Origin: Atopobium sp. UBA2090
GTDB taxonomy: Bacteria > Actinomycetota > Coriobacteriia > Coriobacteriales > Atopobiaceae
DNA: 11,229 nt
NCBI GenBank assembly: GCA_002331575.1
Contig: DCZG01000135.1
Span: 1-11,229 of the forward strand
Direction of reading: 5' to 3'
Positions 6,321 to 11,229 of this stretch are shown here, piece by piece. The stretch's first letter is position 1. Each line of letters begins with the position of its first letter. The notes below the pieces were generated by a model. The model saw nothing but the letters and a program-made list of their open reading frames with translations, was not told where the DNA came from and did not search any database. Position numbers and translations under genes: made by a program.

Positions 6321-6818
6321 TCAAGGAGATATGCTCCCGATGTGCTCTCCGTCCCTCATGACCCTACCGGTGACATACCTCTCACCTGCAGGATAGGCAG
6401 TCCGCACACGATATCTACCATCGATGAGAGCAAGCACGACGACGTAGTTCTTGTCCATCGCGCCGACAACGACCTCGATGATGTCCTCTTTCTTCCTCTC
6501 TGTCTGCCTGTACAGGTCGACCGGAAGTTCGCCACGAATCGCCCCCCTCATGATGGGAAGCCTCTCGACCCTGTTAATGTCTATATCCATCAAGGGGTTC
6601 AGCGGAAGCTCCCCACGCCCATGCCTGCAAATCAGGTGGCAGAACCTCCTCTCATCCAAAAGACCGAAGACCTCCCTGCCGTCCCATGCGACGAGTCCGG
6701 CCATCTCAGAGAAGTAATACTCCCTCGCGACCCCCTCGACGGAAAACCAGTCATACCCCCTCGACAGATAGCAACCGGACAGGTCGAGATGTCCATCGCT
6801 GTTGAGTGACCAAGACAT
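6321..6818 (-). CDS. Unknown cargo protein, possible BECR-fold nuclease-like C-terminus
   Basis: A 165-residue protein that I do not recognise. It has no membrane segment or signal peptide. The C-terminal part pairs a hydrophobic strand (NYVVVLALIDG, residues 124-134) with RYRVRTAYPA (135-144). That pattern resembles the terminal strands of small BECR-fold nucleases and of some phage-encoded toxin domains; I treat it as a hint only. The middle contains a conserved-looking LLDERRFCHLICRHGRGELP. The ATG lies 5 nt after the stop of the DUF3800 gene, so it is probably translated from the same message, although its own ribosome-binding site is weak. It could equally be a cargo protein of unrelated function. 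Confidence 0.65.
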   Translation of the reverse strand: MSWSLNSDGHLDLSGCYLSRGYDWFSVEGVAREYYFSEMAGLVAWDGREVFGLLDERRFCHLICRHGRGELPLNPLMDIDINRVERLPIMRGAIRGELPVDLYRQTERKKEDIIEVVVGAMDKNYVVVLALIDGRYRVRTAYPAGERYVTGRVMRDGEHIGSISP

Positions 6819-6823
6819 TTACG

Positions 6824-7546
6824 TCACCGCTGTATGTTGTTACGGCCGACGAAGTGGAAGACGTTGAACTTCTCCTCGTTCGGGCCTGTCTGGTACCCAA
6901 CAAGTGTCGGACAGCCGATCTTCTGAGCGATGTAGTCGCAGAGCTCTGTTTTCGCCGCGCTGCCTCCCTCTCTCCCGCACCTCCCACACCATGCATAGCC
7001 GACGGCGCCAACGAACACGTCGGCGAGCTGAATCATGTCGTTCTCGCGCGACTCGACCTCCTCGACGCGCTGCACCGAGTCACCGAAGGCAAATGTGTGC
7101 ATGAGGCATCTTCTCAGCGTCGAGACCCGTGACTGGTCATCGACCCTCCTGTCGATGAACACCCGGTACGTCTTCCTCCGGTCAAGCCAGTTGTTGAACA
7201 CCTGGTAGTAAAGCTTCTGGAATCTCTCCTCGTCCGAGTCGAAGCCGGTCTTCTTCCTGCTCGCCACGACGCACCTGAAGTGGATATCGGGGTCGGAGAA
7301 GAGAAGGTCTGTCAGCCTCTTGAAGAACTCGATTCTCGACGGGCACACCGTCTTCCAGCCGAACTCGCGCTGCACGTCGTACTCGCACCTGAGCCCGTCG
7401 ATGTCGAGGACTATCGATCTCTTCGACGCCTCGGGACATGCGACGCCTCCTATCGTCATGAACTCGTCGGCTGGATCTGACGTCACCCTGCTCTCGTCAC
7501 AGTAGACGTTGACGCCCCTGTGAGATGTTCCCTCTTCGCTTACCAT
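6824..7546 (-). CDS. DUF3800 domain protein (predicted RNase H-like fold)
   Basis: A 240-residue protein with the marks of the DUF3800 family. The opening strand VYCDES (residues 14-19) is followed by FMTIGGVACP; a middle strand ends VFIDRR (about 129-134); the C-terminal block ENDMIQLADVFVGAVGYAW (168-186) includes the family's typical IQLAD helix. The acidic residues in CDES, FIDRR, END and LAD could form a metal site, as expected for an RNase H-like fold. The family's biochemistry is poorly known, and members are common in phages and defence islands. I chose ATG 7544-7546, which follows the methylase stop by one base (TGA G ATG), with GGAGG 9 nt before it inside the methylase end. An upstream in-frame ATG at 7570 lacks a ribosome-binding site. 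Translation is likely coupled to the methylase. Confidence 0.85.
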   Translation of the reverse strand: MVSEEGTSHRGVNVYCDESRVTSDPADEFMTIGGVACPEASKRSIVLDIDGLRCEYDVQREFGWKTVCPSRIEFFKRLTDLLFSDPDIHFRCVVASRKKTGFDSDEERFQKLYYQVFNNWLDRRKTYRVFIDRRVDDQSRVSTLRRCLMHTFAFGDSVQRVEEVESRENDMIQLADVFVGAVGYAWCGRCGREGGSAAKTELCDYIAQKIGCPTLVGYQTGPNEEKFNVFHFVGRNNIQR

Positions 7547-7547
7547 C

Positions 7548-8417
7548 TCAGCTCGCCTCCACTCCCCCATCGAACCAGGACGAGACCATGCCGGGGCCGA
7601 GGACGAGCACCTCGCTCGCCCTGCGGCGTGTGGCGGCGCTGTAGCCTATGGCGATGTCCTCGACGTCGATGCGCCAGTCGGGGGTCGGCGAGTAGAGTCT
7701 GCGAACGAGCTCGTCGTCGTCGTAGGTGACCATCCAGTTGCCGTCGTAGGCCCTGACGTCATCGGCGAGCTCGCGATGCTTTCCCTCGTCGAACGAGTTC
7801 TCGTAGAGGCCGGGGCCCTTCTCGACGTACGGAGGGTCGAGATACAGGAGGGAGTCCTCCGGCAGCTGCGTGGCCACGTCCGCCATGAAGTCGTGCACGT
7901 CGGAATTATGGAGCTCGATGTCGTCGCGCCTCGCCGATATTGCTCGCACCTTCTCGACGAGGTTGTCGCGATTGAACCTGGCATCCATCCTATAGACCCC
8001 ATCCTGCCCGAGGCCACCGATGACGCCGCCGCCGAGGATCCCAGACCGGTTAGTTCTGTTGAGATAGAATGCCGCCTTGCCGAGCTCGAGGGAGGGCAAC
8101 TCGTGCGTCTGGTAGCACTCGCGCATGGCCTTCCACTCGTCGATGTCGAGCGGCACGTCCGAGACGAACCGGCAGAGCTCGTTCGCATGGTTGACGATGG
8201 CGTCCCACGCGCTGTAGACGGCAGGGTCGATGTCGTTGAGGACGATACGGGAAACGCGCCCTTTGAGGAGGAGCTTCACGGCCAGGCCAGCGCCGCCGCA
8301 GAACGCCTCCGAGTAGGTGCAGCCGACGAGGTCGTTCTCCTCGATAATGGAGTCGACAAGCGGGTAGATCTTCGACTTGCCCCCGGGGAACCGGAGCGGC
8401 GTATAGGTTGTCGGCAT
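7548..8417 (-). CDS. D12-class DNA adenine-N6 methyltransferase
   Basis: A 289-residue Dam-like enzyme that transfers a methyl group from S-adenosylmethionine to adenine N6 in a specific DNA site. The motif order is that of D12 (alpha-class) enzymes: RFPGGKSKI (residues 9-17), the cofactor loop EAFCGGAGLAV (37-47), NDIDP (61-65), the NRTNRSGILGGGVIGG block (120-135) and the catalytic DPPY (194-197). All key residues are intact and the length is normal. The ATG at 8415-8417 follows a strong GGAGG (about 8426-8430). The recognition site cannot be read from sequence; GATC is only one option. It sits between a ParB-like gene (55-nt gap with a hairpin) and the DUF3800 gene (1-nt gap). No obvious restriction endonuclease is adjacent, so it is either an orphan methylase or the marking part of a new system. 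Confidence 0.93.
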   Translation of the reverse strand: MPTTYTPLRFPGGKSKIYPLVDSIIEENDLVGCTYSEAFCGGAGLAVKLLLKGRVSRIVLNDIDPAVYSAWDAIVNHANELCRFVSDVPLDIDEWKAMRECYQTHELPSLELGKAAFYLNRTNRSGILGGGVIGGLGQDGVYRMDARFNRDNLVEKVRAISARRDDIELHNSDVHDFMADVATQLPEDSLLYLDPPYVEKGPGLYENSFDEGKHRELADDVRAYDGNWMVTYDDDELVRRLYSPTPDWRIDVEDIAIGYSAATRRRASEVLVLGPGMVSSWFDGGVEAS

Positions 8418-8448
8418 GATGACACCTCCTCAGTCAATCGTACCTGTC

Positions 8449-8466
8449 ATGTCCACGCTTGGACAT
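8449..8466. promoter_or_regulatory. Perfect 7-bp palindromic hairpin between ParB-like and methylase genes
   Basis: ATGTCCA (8449-8455), CGCT, TGGACAT (8460-8466) form a perfect hairpin in the 55-nt gap, 6 nt after the ParB-like stop and about 20 nt before the methylase ribosome-binding site. There is no T-run, so it is not an ordinary terminator. It may be an RNA-processing or stabilising hairpin, or a protein-binding operator. Confidence 0.5.
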
Positions 8467-8472
8467 AGGCTG

Positions 8473-9885
8473 CTATCTGCAAGAACCAAGCATCGAACGG
8501 ATTACCTTATACGTCTTATCCCAGAGCAGGATGAGTGACCTCCCGTCGGGCCAACCAGACGTCCCATGCGCAATCGCACTCAATGAGGAGAGCGTCACAG
8601 GTACCGTATCGTTGTTTTGCGCAAATTTCCTCATATAGTCAACGTCGTTGTTATTTATCATGTTGGTGTCATCACTGACGAGTTCCTTGCACGCCCGTTG
8701 GATTCTTGATGCATACCCAGACGATAGTTTCTGATATTCCTCGCCCTCAAGCTTGCCCATGAGATAGTAATCGGTGCTCAATTCGATGAGGGCCCTCATC
8801 AACAGCCCACATGCCATCGGATAGTCATCGGCTTTGATTCCCTTAAGCTCGCGATATATGTTCGCGATATTGGGCTCGCCAGCCGTATTGAGCGGACACC
8901 CGCTTCTTGGCGCAACCATCGAACGGCCTGTTGGGTATGATCTTGCAGTACCACTACTGTCAGTGCCATTGTCAGTGCCATTGTCAGTGCCATTGTCAGT
9001 GCCATTGTCAGTGACGATTGTGTCAAATGAACCCGCACCATCCAAGGTCCCCTGAATTTGTTCCACCTCGTCCTGATGATTCAGTGAGTCATTCAGCAGA
9101 GTAAGTCGTTGAGCCTTAGAGTTAATCGCGCGCTCGCCCTTGTTAGCAATCTCCCCGAGAGCATAGCCAATCGAGGAGTCCATCGTCCCGTCATAGTAAT
9201 AGCCCCTGTCGCCATTCTCCTTGATACCAAGAGAGAACCTCACTTCTGGCGACCCAAAGAATCTGTCGAACGTCGTCTTTGGAACAGATGCCATGCTCAT
9301 TCTCTGTGGAGTTCCTGGTTCGAAGTACTCTTCGAGCTGACCTCTCAGCGAGAGCAGACGATTCTCCCTCCCCGATGACCCCTCTTCGAACCTCGCCCTC
9401 TGCGTTGAGTTCCATGGTACGAGACCTTCTCCTTGGCCAGGTCCGTTGTGTCTAAGTCGCTTGATGAGGTCTATCTTTTCTATGTCCTCGGTCACGTAGC
9501 ACAGCGGTGTCACCGTTGACATTTTCTCGGAAAACCTCGCAAACTTCGGAGCAAGGTCTAGGTACTTCTCTGGAAGTAGTGACTGGTCAAGCGACAGCAT
9601 CATTGCTGTCGCCCTTCGGTTTCCCTCCTCAACGAGATACTTCCCACCTTCGATTGGCCTTACGACGAGTGGCTCGTTACCTATAAACCCGTATGATGCA
9701 ATTGAACTCGCGAGGGCAACGAGTCTGTTTGCTCCGGCTTTTCTCTGGTCATCGAGCATTTCGCGAATGACACCGGAATCGGCTGCATCGATGCCAGGTA
9801 TTCGTGGGTTCTCAGAACTAAGCACAAGCAAGCCTATAGGGATGCTGACGATCCCGCTTTCTTCGACTTTGTTGTCCTCACCCAT
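8473..9885 (-). CDS. ParB/Srx-like N-terminal domain protein with NGTD repeat linker
   Basis: A 470-residue protein in three parts. Residues 1-135 resemble a ParB/Srx domain: LSSENPRIPG, ASSIASYGFIGNEPLVVR, and the signature VEEGNRRATAMM (85-96), the box that in ParB-like proteins binds nucleotide. The middle (140-290) is unrecognised. A low-complexity linker holds four NGTD units (about 294-309). The C-terminal part (about 343-470) is a helical domain containing YRELKGIKADDYPMACGLL, RALIELSTDYYL and SAIAHGTSGWPDGRSLILLWDK, similar in feel to helical effector domains of defence proteins. I chose ATG 9883-9885, preceded by GGGGAGATGGGG. The frame stays open to 10092, but that part is arginine-rich filler overlapping the next gene. 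There is no ParA nearby, so chromosome or plasmid partition is unlikely. Codon use is less GC-biased than the methylase and integrase genes, a sign of transfer. Confidence 0.85.
   Translation of the reverse strand: MGEDNKVEESGIVSIPIGLLVLSSENPRIPGIDAADSGVIREMLDDQRKAGANRLVALASSIASYGFIGNEPLVVRPIEGGKYLVEEGNRRATAMMLSLDQSLLPEKYLDLAPKFARFSEKMSTVTPLCYVTEDIEKIDLIKRLRHNGPGQGEGLVPWNSTQRARFEEGSSGRENRLLSLRGQLEEYFEPGTPQRMSMASVPKTTFDRFFGSPEVRFSLGIKENGDRGYYYDGTMDSSIGYALGEIANKGERAINSKAQRLTLLNDSLNHQDEVEQIQGTLDGAGSFDTIVTDNGTDNGTDNGTDNGTDSSGTARSYPTGRSMVAPRSGCPLNTAGEPNIANIYRELKGIKADDYPMACGLLMRALIELSTDYYLMGKLEGEEYQKLSSGYASRIQRACKELVSDDTNMINNNDVDYMRKFAQNNDTVPVTLSSLSAIAHGTSGWPDGRSLILLWDKTYKVIRSMLGSCR
8959..9018. repeat. 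12-bp tandem repeat, four exact copies plus one degenerate
   Basis: GTCAGTGCCATT is repeated exactly at 8959-8970, 8971-8982, 8983-8994 and 8995-9006, with a diverged fifth copy at 9007-9018. On the coding strand each unit reads AATGGCACTGAC, encoding N-G-T-D. Because the unit is a multiple of three, copy-number change alters linker length without breaking the frame. Confidence 0.97.
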
Positions 9886-9887
9886 CT

Positions 9888-9959
9888 CTACCCCATCTCC
9901 CCTGCCGACCGGAACCAGACGACCGTGCCCAGCACCCTGACCGGGCAGTCGTCGAACAT
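9888..9959 (-). CDS. Possible 23-codon coupled ORF, or tail remnant of an S24/LexA-type repressor
   Basis: The stop of the membrane/coiled-coil gene overlaps an ATG (TGATG, 9957-9961). That ATG opens a 23-codon frame reading MFDDCPVRVLGTVVWFRSAG and three more residues, ending at TAG (9888-9890) two bases before the ParB-like ATG. The tight packing would suit translational coupling across the 73-nt gap. The peptide also resembles the last strand of S24/LexA-like repressor C-domains (VxVLGxVVW). The same frame stays open upstream with protein-like sequence (RRVYGCQEDAFDRRQVRRLG), which suggests a remnant of a replaced repressor gene. I cannot decide between the two readings. Confidence 0.35.
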   Translation of the reverse strand: MFDDCPVRVLGTVVWFRSAGEMG

Positions 9960-10726
9960 CACCTGCCGGCCGAGCCGACGGACCTGCCGCCGGTCGAAAG
10001 CGTCCTCTTGACACCCGTACACGCGTCGCGAGCCGCTTGTTCCTCCAAAAGCCTCTTCTCCTCAGCCTCTTGGTACTCGCGCTCCTCCGCATCTGCCTTC
10101 AGGTACGCCTCGTGGGTCTCCTTGAGCAGACTCTCGTGACGAGAGAGGAAGCTCCTCATGCCCTTGGTGAGATCCCACCTGTATTCCATCTGCGGAAGGC
10201 TCTCGAACTCGAGGAAGCGATATCGATATGCCTCGGGATGTCTCTCGTTCATCTCAAAGTCGGGGAGCCAGTCCTCCACGGGTCCATCGAAGTAGAGCCT
10301 GGTGACGAACTCCTTGTCGGCTATCGCCATGGTCTTGACGATGCCGACGAGCTCGGCCTCGCGACCCTCGCGCTCAGCCTTCTCCTTGGCCTTCCTCTCC
10401 TGCGCGGCCTTCTCGACTGCAGCAGCCTCCTCGGCGGCCTTGCGCTCGCGCTCGGCGCGCTCCGTGGCCTCGACCCTCTCCCTCTCGGCGTCCTCGCGCT
10501 CGTAGCCGAGGCGAATCTCGGCGAGGCTCCTCTCGGTCTCGGCGCGCTCGCGCTTCTGCCGCCCGAAGGAGAACCCGAGCATGAACATGGCACCGGCGGC
10601 GAGAGTCAGCGTGTATGGGTTCGTCGTGTCGACGAACGTCGGCATCCCGAATGCCGCAATCATCGCCAAGGCGAGTCCGAGGAGCCACACGTACCTCTCG
10701 AGCCCCTCGAGGAATCTCTCACCCAT
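9959..10726 (-). CDS. Two-helix membrane protein with long coiled coil
   Basis: A 255-residue protein. Two hydrophobic segments, about residues 12-32 (VWLLGLALAMIAAFGMPTFV) and 37-55 (PYTLTLAAGAMFMLGFSFG), form an N-terminal hairpin. A long charged coiled coil rich in E, R, A and K follows (57-126). A small folded domain comes next (about 127-205: IVKTMAIADKEFVTRLYFDG, then WDLTKGMRSFLSRH), and then a second helical stretch (208-235). The overall plan recalls phage membrane proteins of the superinfection-exclusion type, but I see no family-specific motif, so that is a guess. I chose ATG 10724-10726, two bases after the XRE stop, with GAGGGGG before it. The frame extends to 10984 only by overlapping the XRE gene in reverse. 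Co-transcription with the repressor implies expression in the lysogenic state. Confidence 0.8.
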   Translation of the reverse strand: MGERFLEGLERYVWLLGLALAMIAAFGMPTFVDTTNPYTLTLAAGAMFMLGFSFGRQKRERAETERSLAEIRLGYEREDAERERVEATERAERERKAAEEAAAVEKAAQERKAKEKAEREGREAELVGIVKTMAIADKEFVTRLYFDGPVEDWLPDFEMNERHPEAYRYRFLEFESLPQMEYRWDLTKGMRSFLSRHESLLKETHEAYLKADAEEREYQEAEEKRLLEEQAARDACTGVKRTLSTGGRSVGSAGR

Positions 10727-10728
10727 CG

Positions 10729-11079
10729 CTACGCCCCCTCGGCCTGAAGGCAAGGAGGTTCGGCCACATTTAGAGACTCGCCCGCCGAGTTGCGGGCCAT
10801 GACGAGAAGCGCGTGCCTGTTCTCCTCCGTGCACCCCTGCCAGCAGCGGTGGAGCTCGGCCTCGCGCGGGTCGGAGAAGGACTGCCCGACCTCGTGGCCG
10901 GCTATCTCGTCGATGGAGCAGCCCAGGGCCACGGCGCAGACGTACGCCTGGGCGAGGGACATCATCCGCTGCCCGCGCTCCCATGTCCCGTATCTGCTCG
11001 TTTTAACGCCAAGCTTTTCCGCTATTTCATCTTGAGAGAGACCAGCGCGTCTCCTCAGTTGCTTGAGCTTGATTTCCAC
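10729..11079 (-). CDS. XRE-family helix-turn-helix repressor
   Basis: A 116-residue DNA-binding regulator. The N-terminal HTH reads LKQLRRRAGLSQDEIAEKLG, VKTSRYGTWERGQRMMSLAQ and CAVALGCSIDEIAG (about residues 4-62), the classic five-helix XRE pattern. The C-terminal part (AELHRCWQGCTEENRHALLVMA) is the short helical tail common in small phage repressors, with no S24 peptidase domain. I chose GTG 11077-11079 because AAAGGAGGG sits 4 nt before it and the domain begins right after; the frame opens at 11115 without a site. It faces away from a strong divergent promoter with a palindromic operator (11188-11206), the arrangement of a CI-like lysogeny switch. It is first in the minus-strand block leading to int. 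Confidence 0.92.
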   Translation of the reverse strand: MEIKLKQLRRRAGLSQDEIAEKLGVKTSRYGTWERGQRMMSLAQAYVCAVALGCSIDEIAGHEVGQSFSDPREAELHRCWQGCTEENRHALLVMARNSAGESLNVAEPPCLQAEGA

Positions 11080-11104
11080 GATTCCCTCCTTTGTTGAACC
11101 GAAT

Positions 11105-11131
11105 GTTATAGCCATCCACTAAGAATTTCAA
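11105..11131 (-). promoter_or_regulatory. Probable promoter of the repressor operon
   Basis: On the minus strand TTGAAA (11126-11131) and TATAAC (11105-11110) are separated by 15 bp, shorter than ideal, so this may be a weak or activated promoter. A TTGAAC half-site (11094-11099), like those of the operator at 11188-11206, lies just downstream and could allow autoregulation. Confidence 0.5.
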
Positions 11132-11150
11132 CACAAAGTTTAGTTTTCTC

Positions 11151-11178
11151 TTGACATACGGACGGAAAGTCATATTCT
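11151..11178 (+). promoter_or_regulatory. Divergent rightward promoter of the element
   Basis: A perfect TTGACA (11151-11156) is followed after 16 bp by TATTCT (11173-11178). Transcription would start near 11185, directly at the palindromic operator. The promoter lies back to back with the repressor promoter. Confidence 0.8.
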
Positions 11179-11187
11179 GAGTCTTAG

Positions 11188-11206
11188 CTTGAACAGAGAG
11201 TTCAAG
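11188..11206. promoter_or_regulatory. Palindromic operator, probable XRE repressor site
   Basis: CTTGAAC (11188-11194) and GTTCAAG (11200-11206) form a perfect 7-bp inverted repeat around AGAGA. It covers the expected start of the rightward transcript, so a bound dimer would block it. Confidence 0.75.
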
Positions 11207-11226
11207 TTCTACCGTCTGGAGGCCAC

Positions 11227-11229
11227 ATG
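11227..11229 (+). CDS. Start codon of a divergent gene, rest outside the window
   Basis: The window ends on ATG, preceded by GGAGG (about 11218-11222) at normal spacing and by the promoter-operator at 11151-11206. By position it should be the first gene of the lytic or excision-replication operon (Cro-like, excisionase or similar). Nothing of the protein is visible. Confidence 0.6.

Noticed and set aside
5090..6361. 423-codon plus-strand ORF opposite int
   Set aside because: It is the reverse-strand shadow of a GC-rich gene; its composition (R, H, P, A) is not protein-like and the minus-strand integrase motifs are clear.
7776..8468. 230-codon plus-strand ORF opposite the methylase
   Set aside because: Antisense shadow; the minus-strand frame carries all D12 methylase motifs and a strong ribosome-binding site.
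8959..9018. CRISPR array or iteron origin
   Set aside because: The units are 12 bp, contiguous with no spacers, and lie inside a coding frame as NGTD codons.
8473..9885. Plasmid partition gene parB
   Set aside because: No ParA gene, no HTH after the ParB box and no parS-like palindromes nearby; the context is a lysogeny module.
9886..10092. 69-codon extension of the ParB-like protein
   Set aside because: It overlaps the end of the membrane-protein gene, is arginine-rich, and the ATG at 9885 has its own ribosome-binding site.

Overview
The window looks like a chromosomal segment of a GC-rich actinobacterium. The class Coriobacteriia (Olsenella/Atopobium/Collinsella-like) is my best guess, from protein flavour, strong GGAGG ribosome-binding sites and frequent GTG/TTG starts. 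The lineage is an inference; no search could be run. The window divides at about position 4829.

Positions 1-4060 are core chromosome. They hold the 5' part of a tRNA-Ala(CGC) gene on the minus strand with its promoter; a structured minus-strand RNA that I read as a 6S RNA candidate; and a plus-strand WecA/TagO-type polyprenyl-phosphate sugar-1-phosphate transferase. A 93-bp element made of a perfect 36-bp inverted repeat follows. Next comes the infC-rpmI-rplT operon on the minus strand (IF3, L35, L20), with a good promoter, a leader attenuator, an AUA start codon for infC and a terminator after rplT. Upstream of that operon is a small two-helix membrane protein gene, then about 300 bp with no gene I can support.

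Positions 4362-4885 are the junction. A frameshifted, 5'-truncated XRE regulator pseudogene abuts a 3' half of a tRNA-Leu(CAA) gene that ends in CCA at 4829. This is the usual footprint of an element integrated in a tRNA gene, with the intact tRNA expected beyond the right edge of the window.

Positions 4886-11229 are the element. Reading on the minus strand from 11079 down, the order is: an XRE repressor; a two-helix membrane/coiled-coil protein; a possible 23-codon coupled ORF; a ParB/Srx-like protein with an NGTD tandem repeat; a D12-class adenine methyltransferase; a DUF3800 protein; an unknown protein; and a tyrosine integrase. A divergent consensus-like promoter with a perfect palindromic operator faces right and drives a gene whose ATG is the last three bases. 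This is the lysogeny end of a prophage or similar integrative element, with cargo between repressor and integrase, the position where phages often carry defence genes. The ParB-like/adenine-methylase/DUF3800 set is the best candidate here for an undescribed defence or DNA-marking system, but that role is inferred from gene types and position only.
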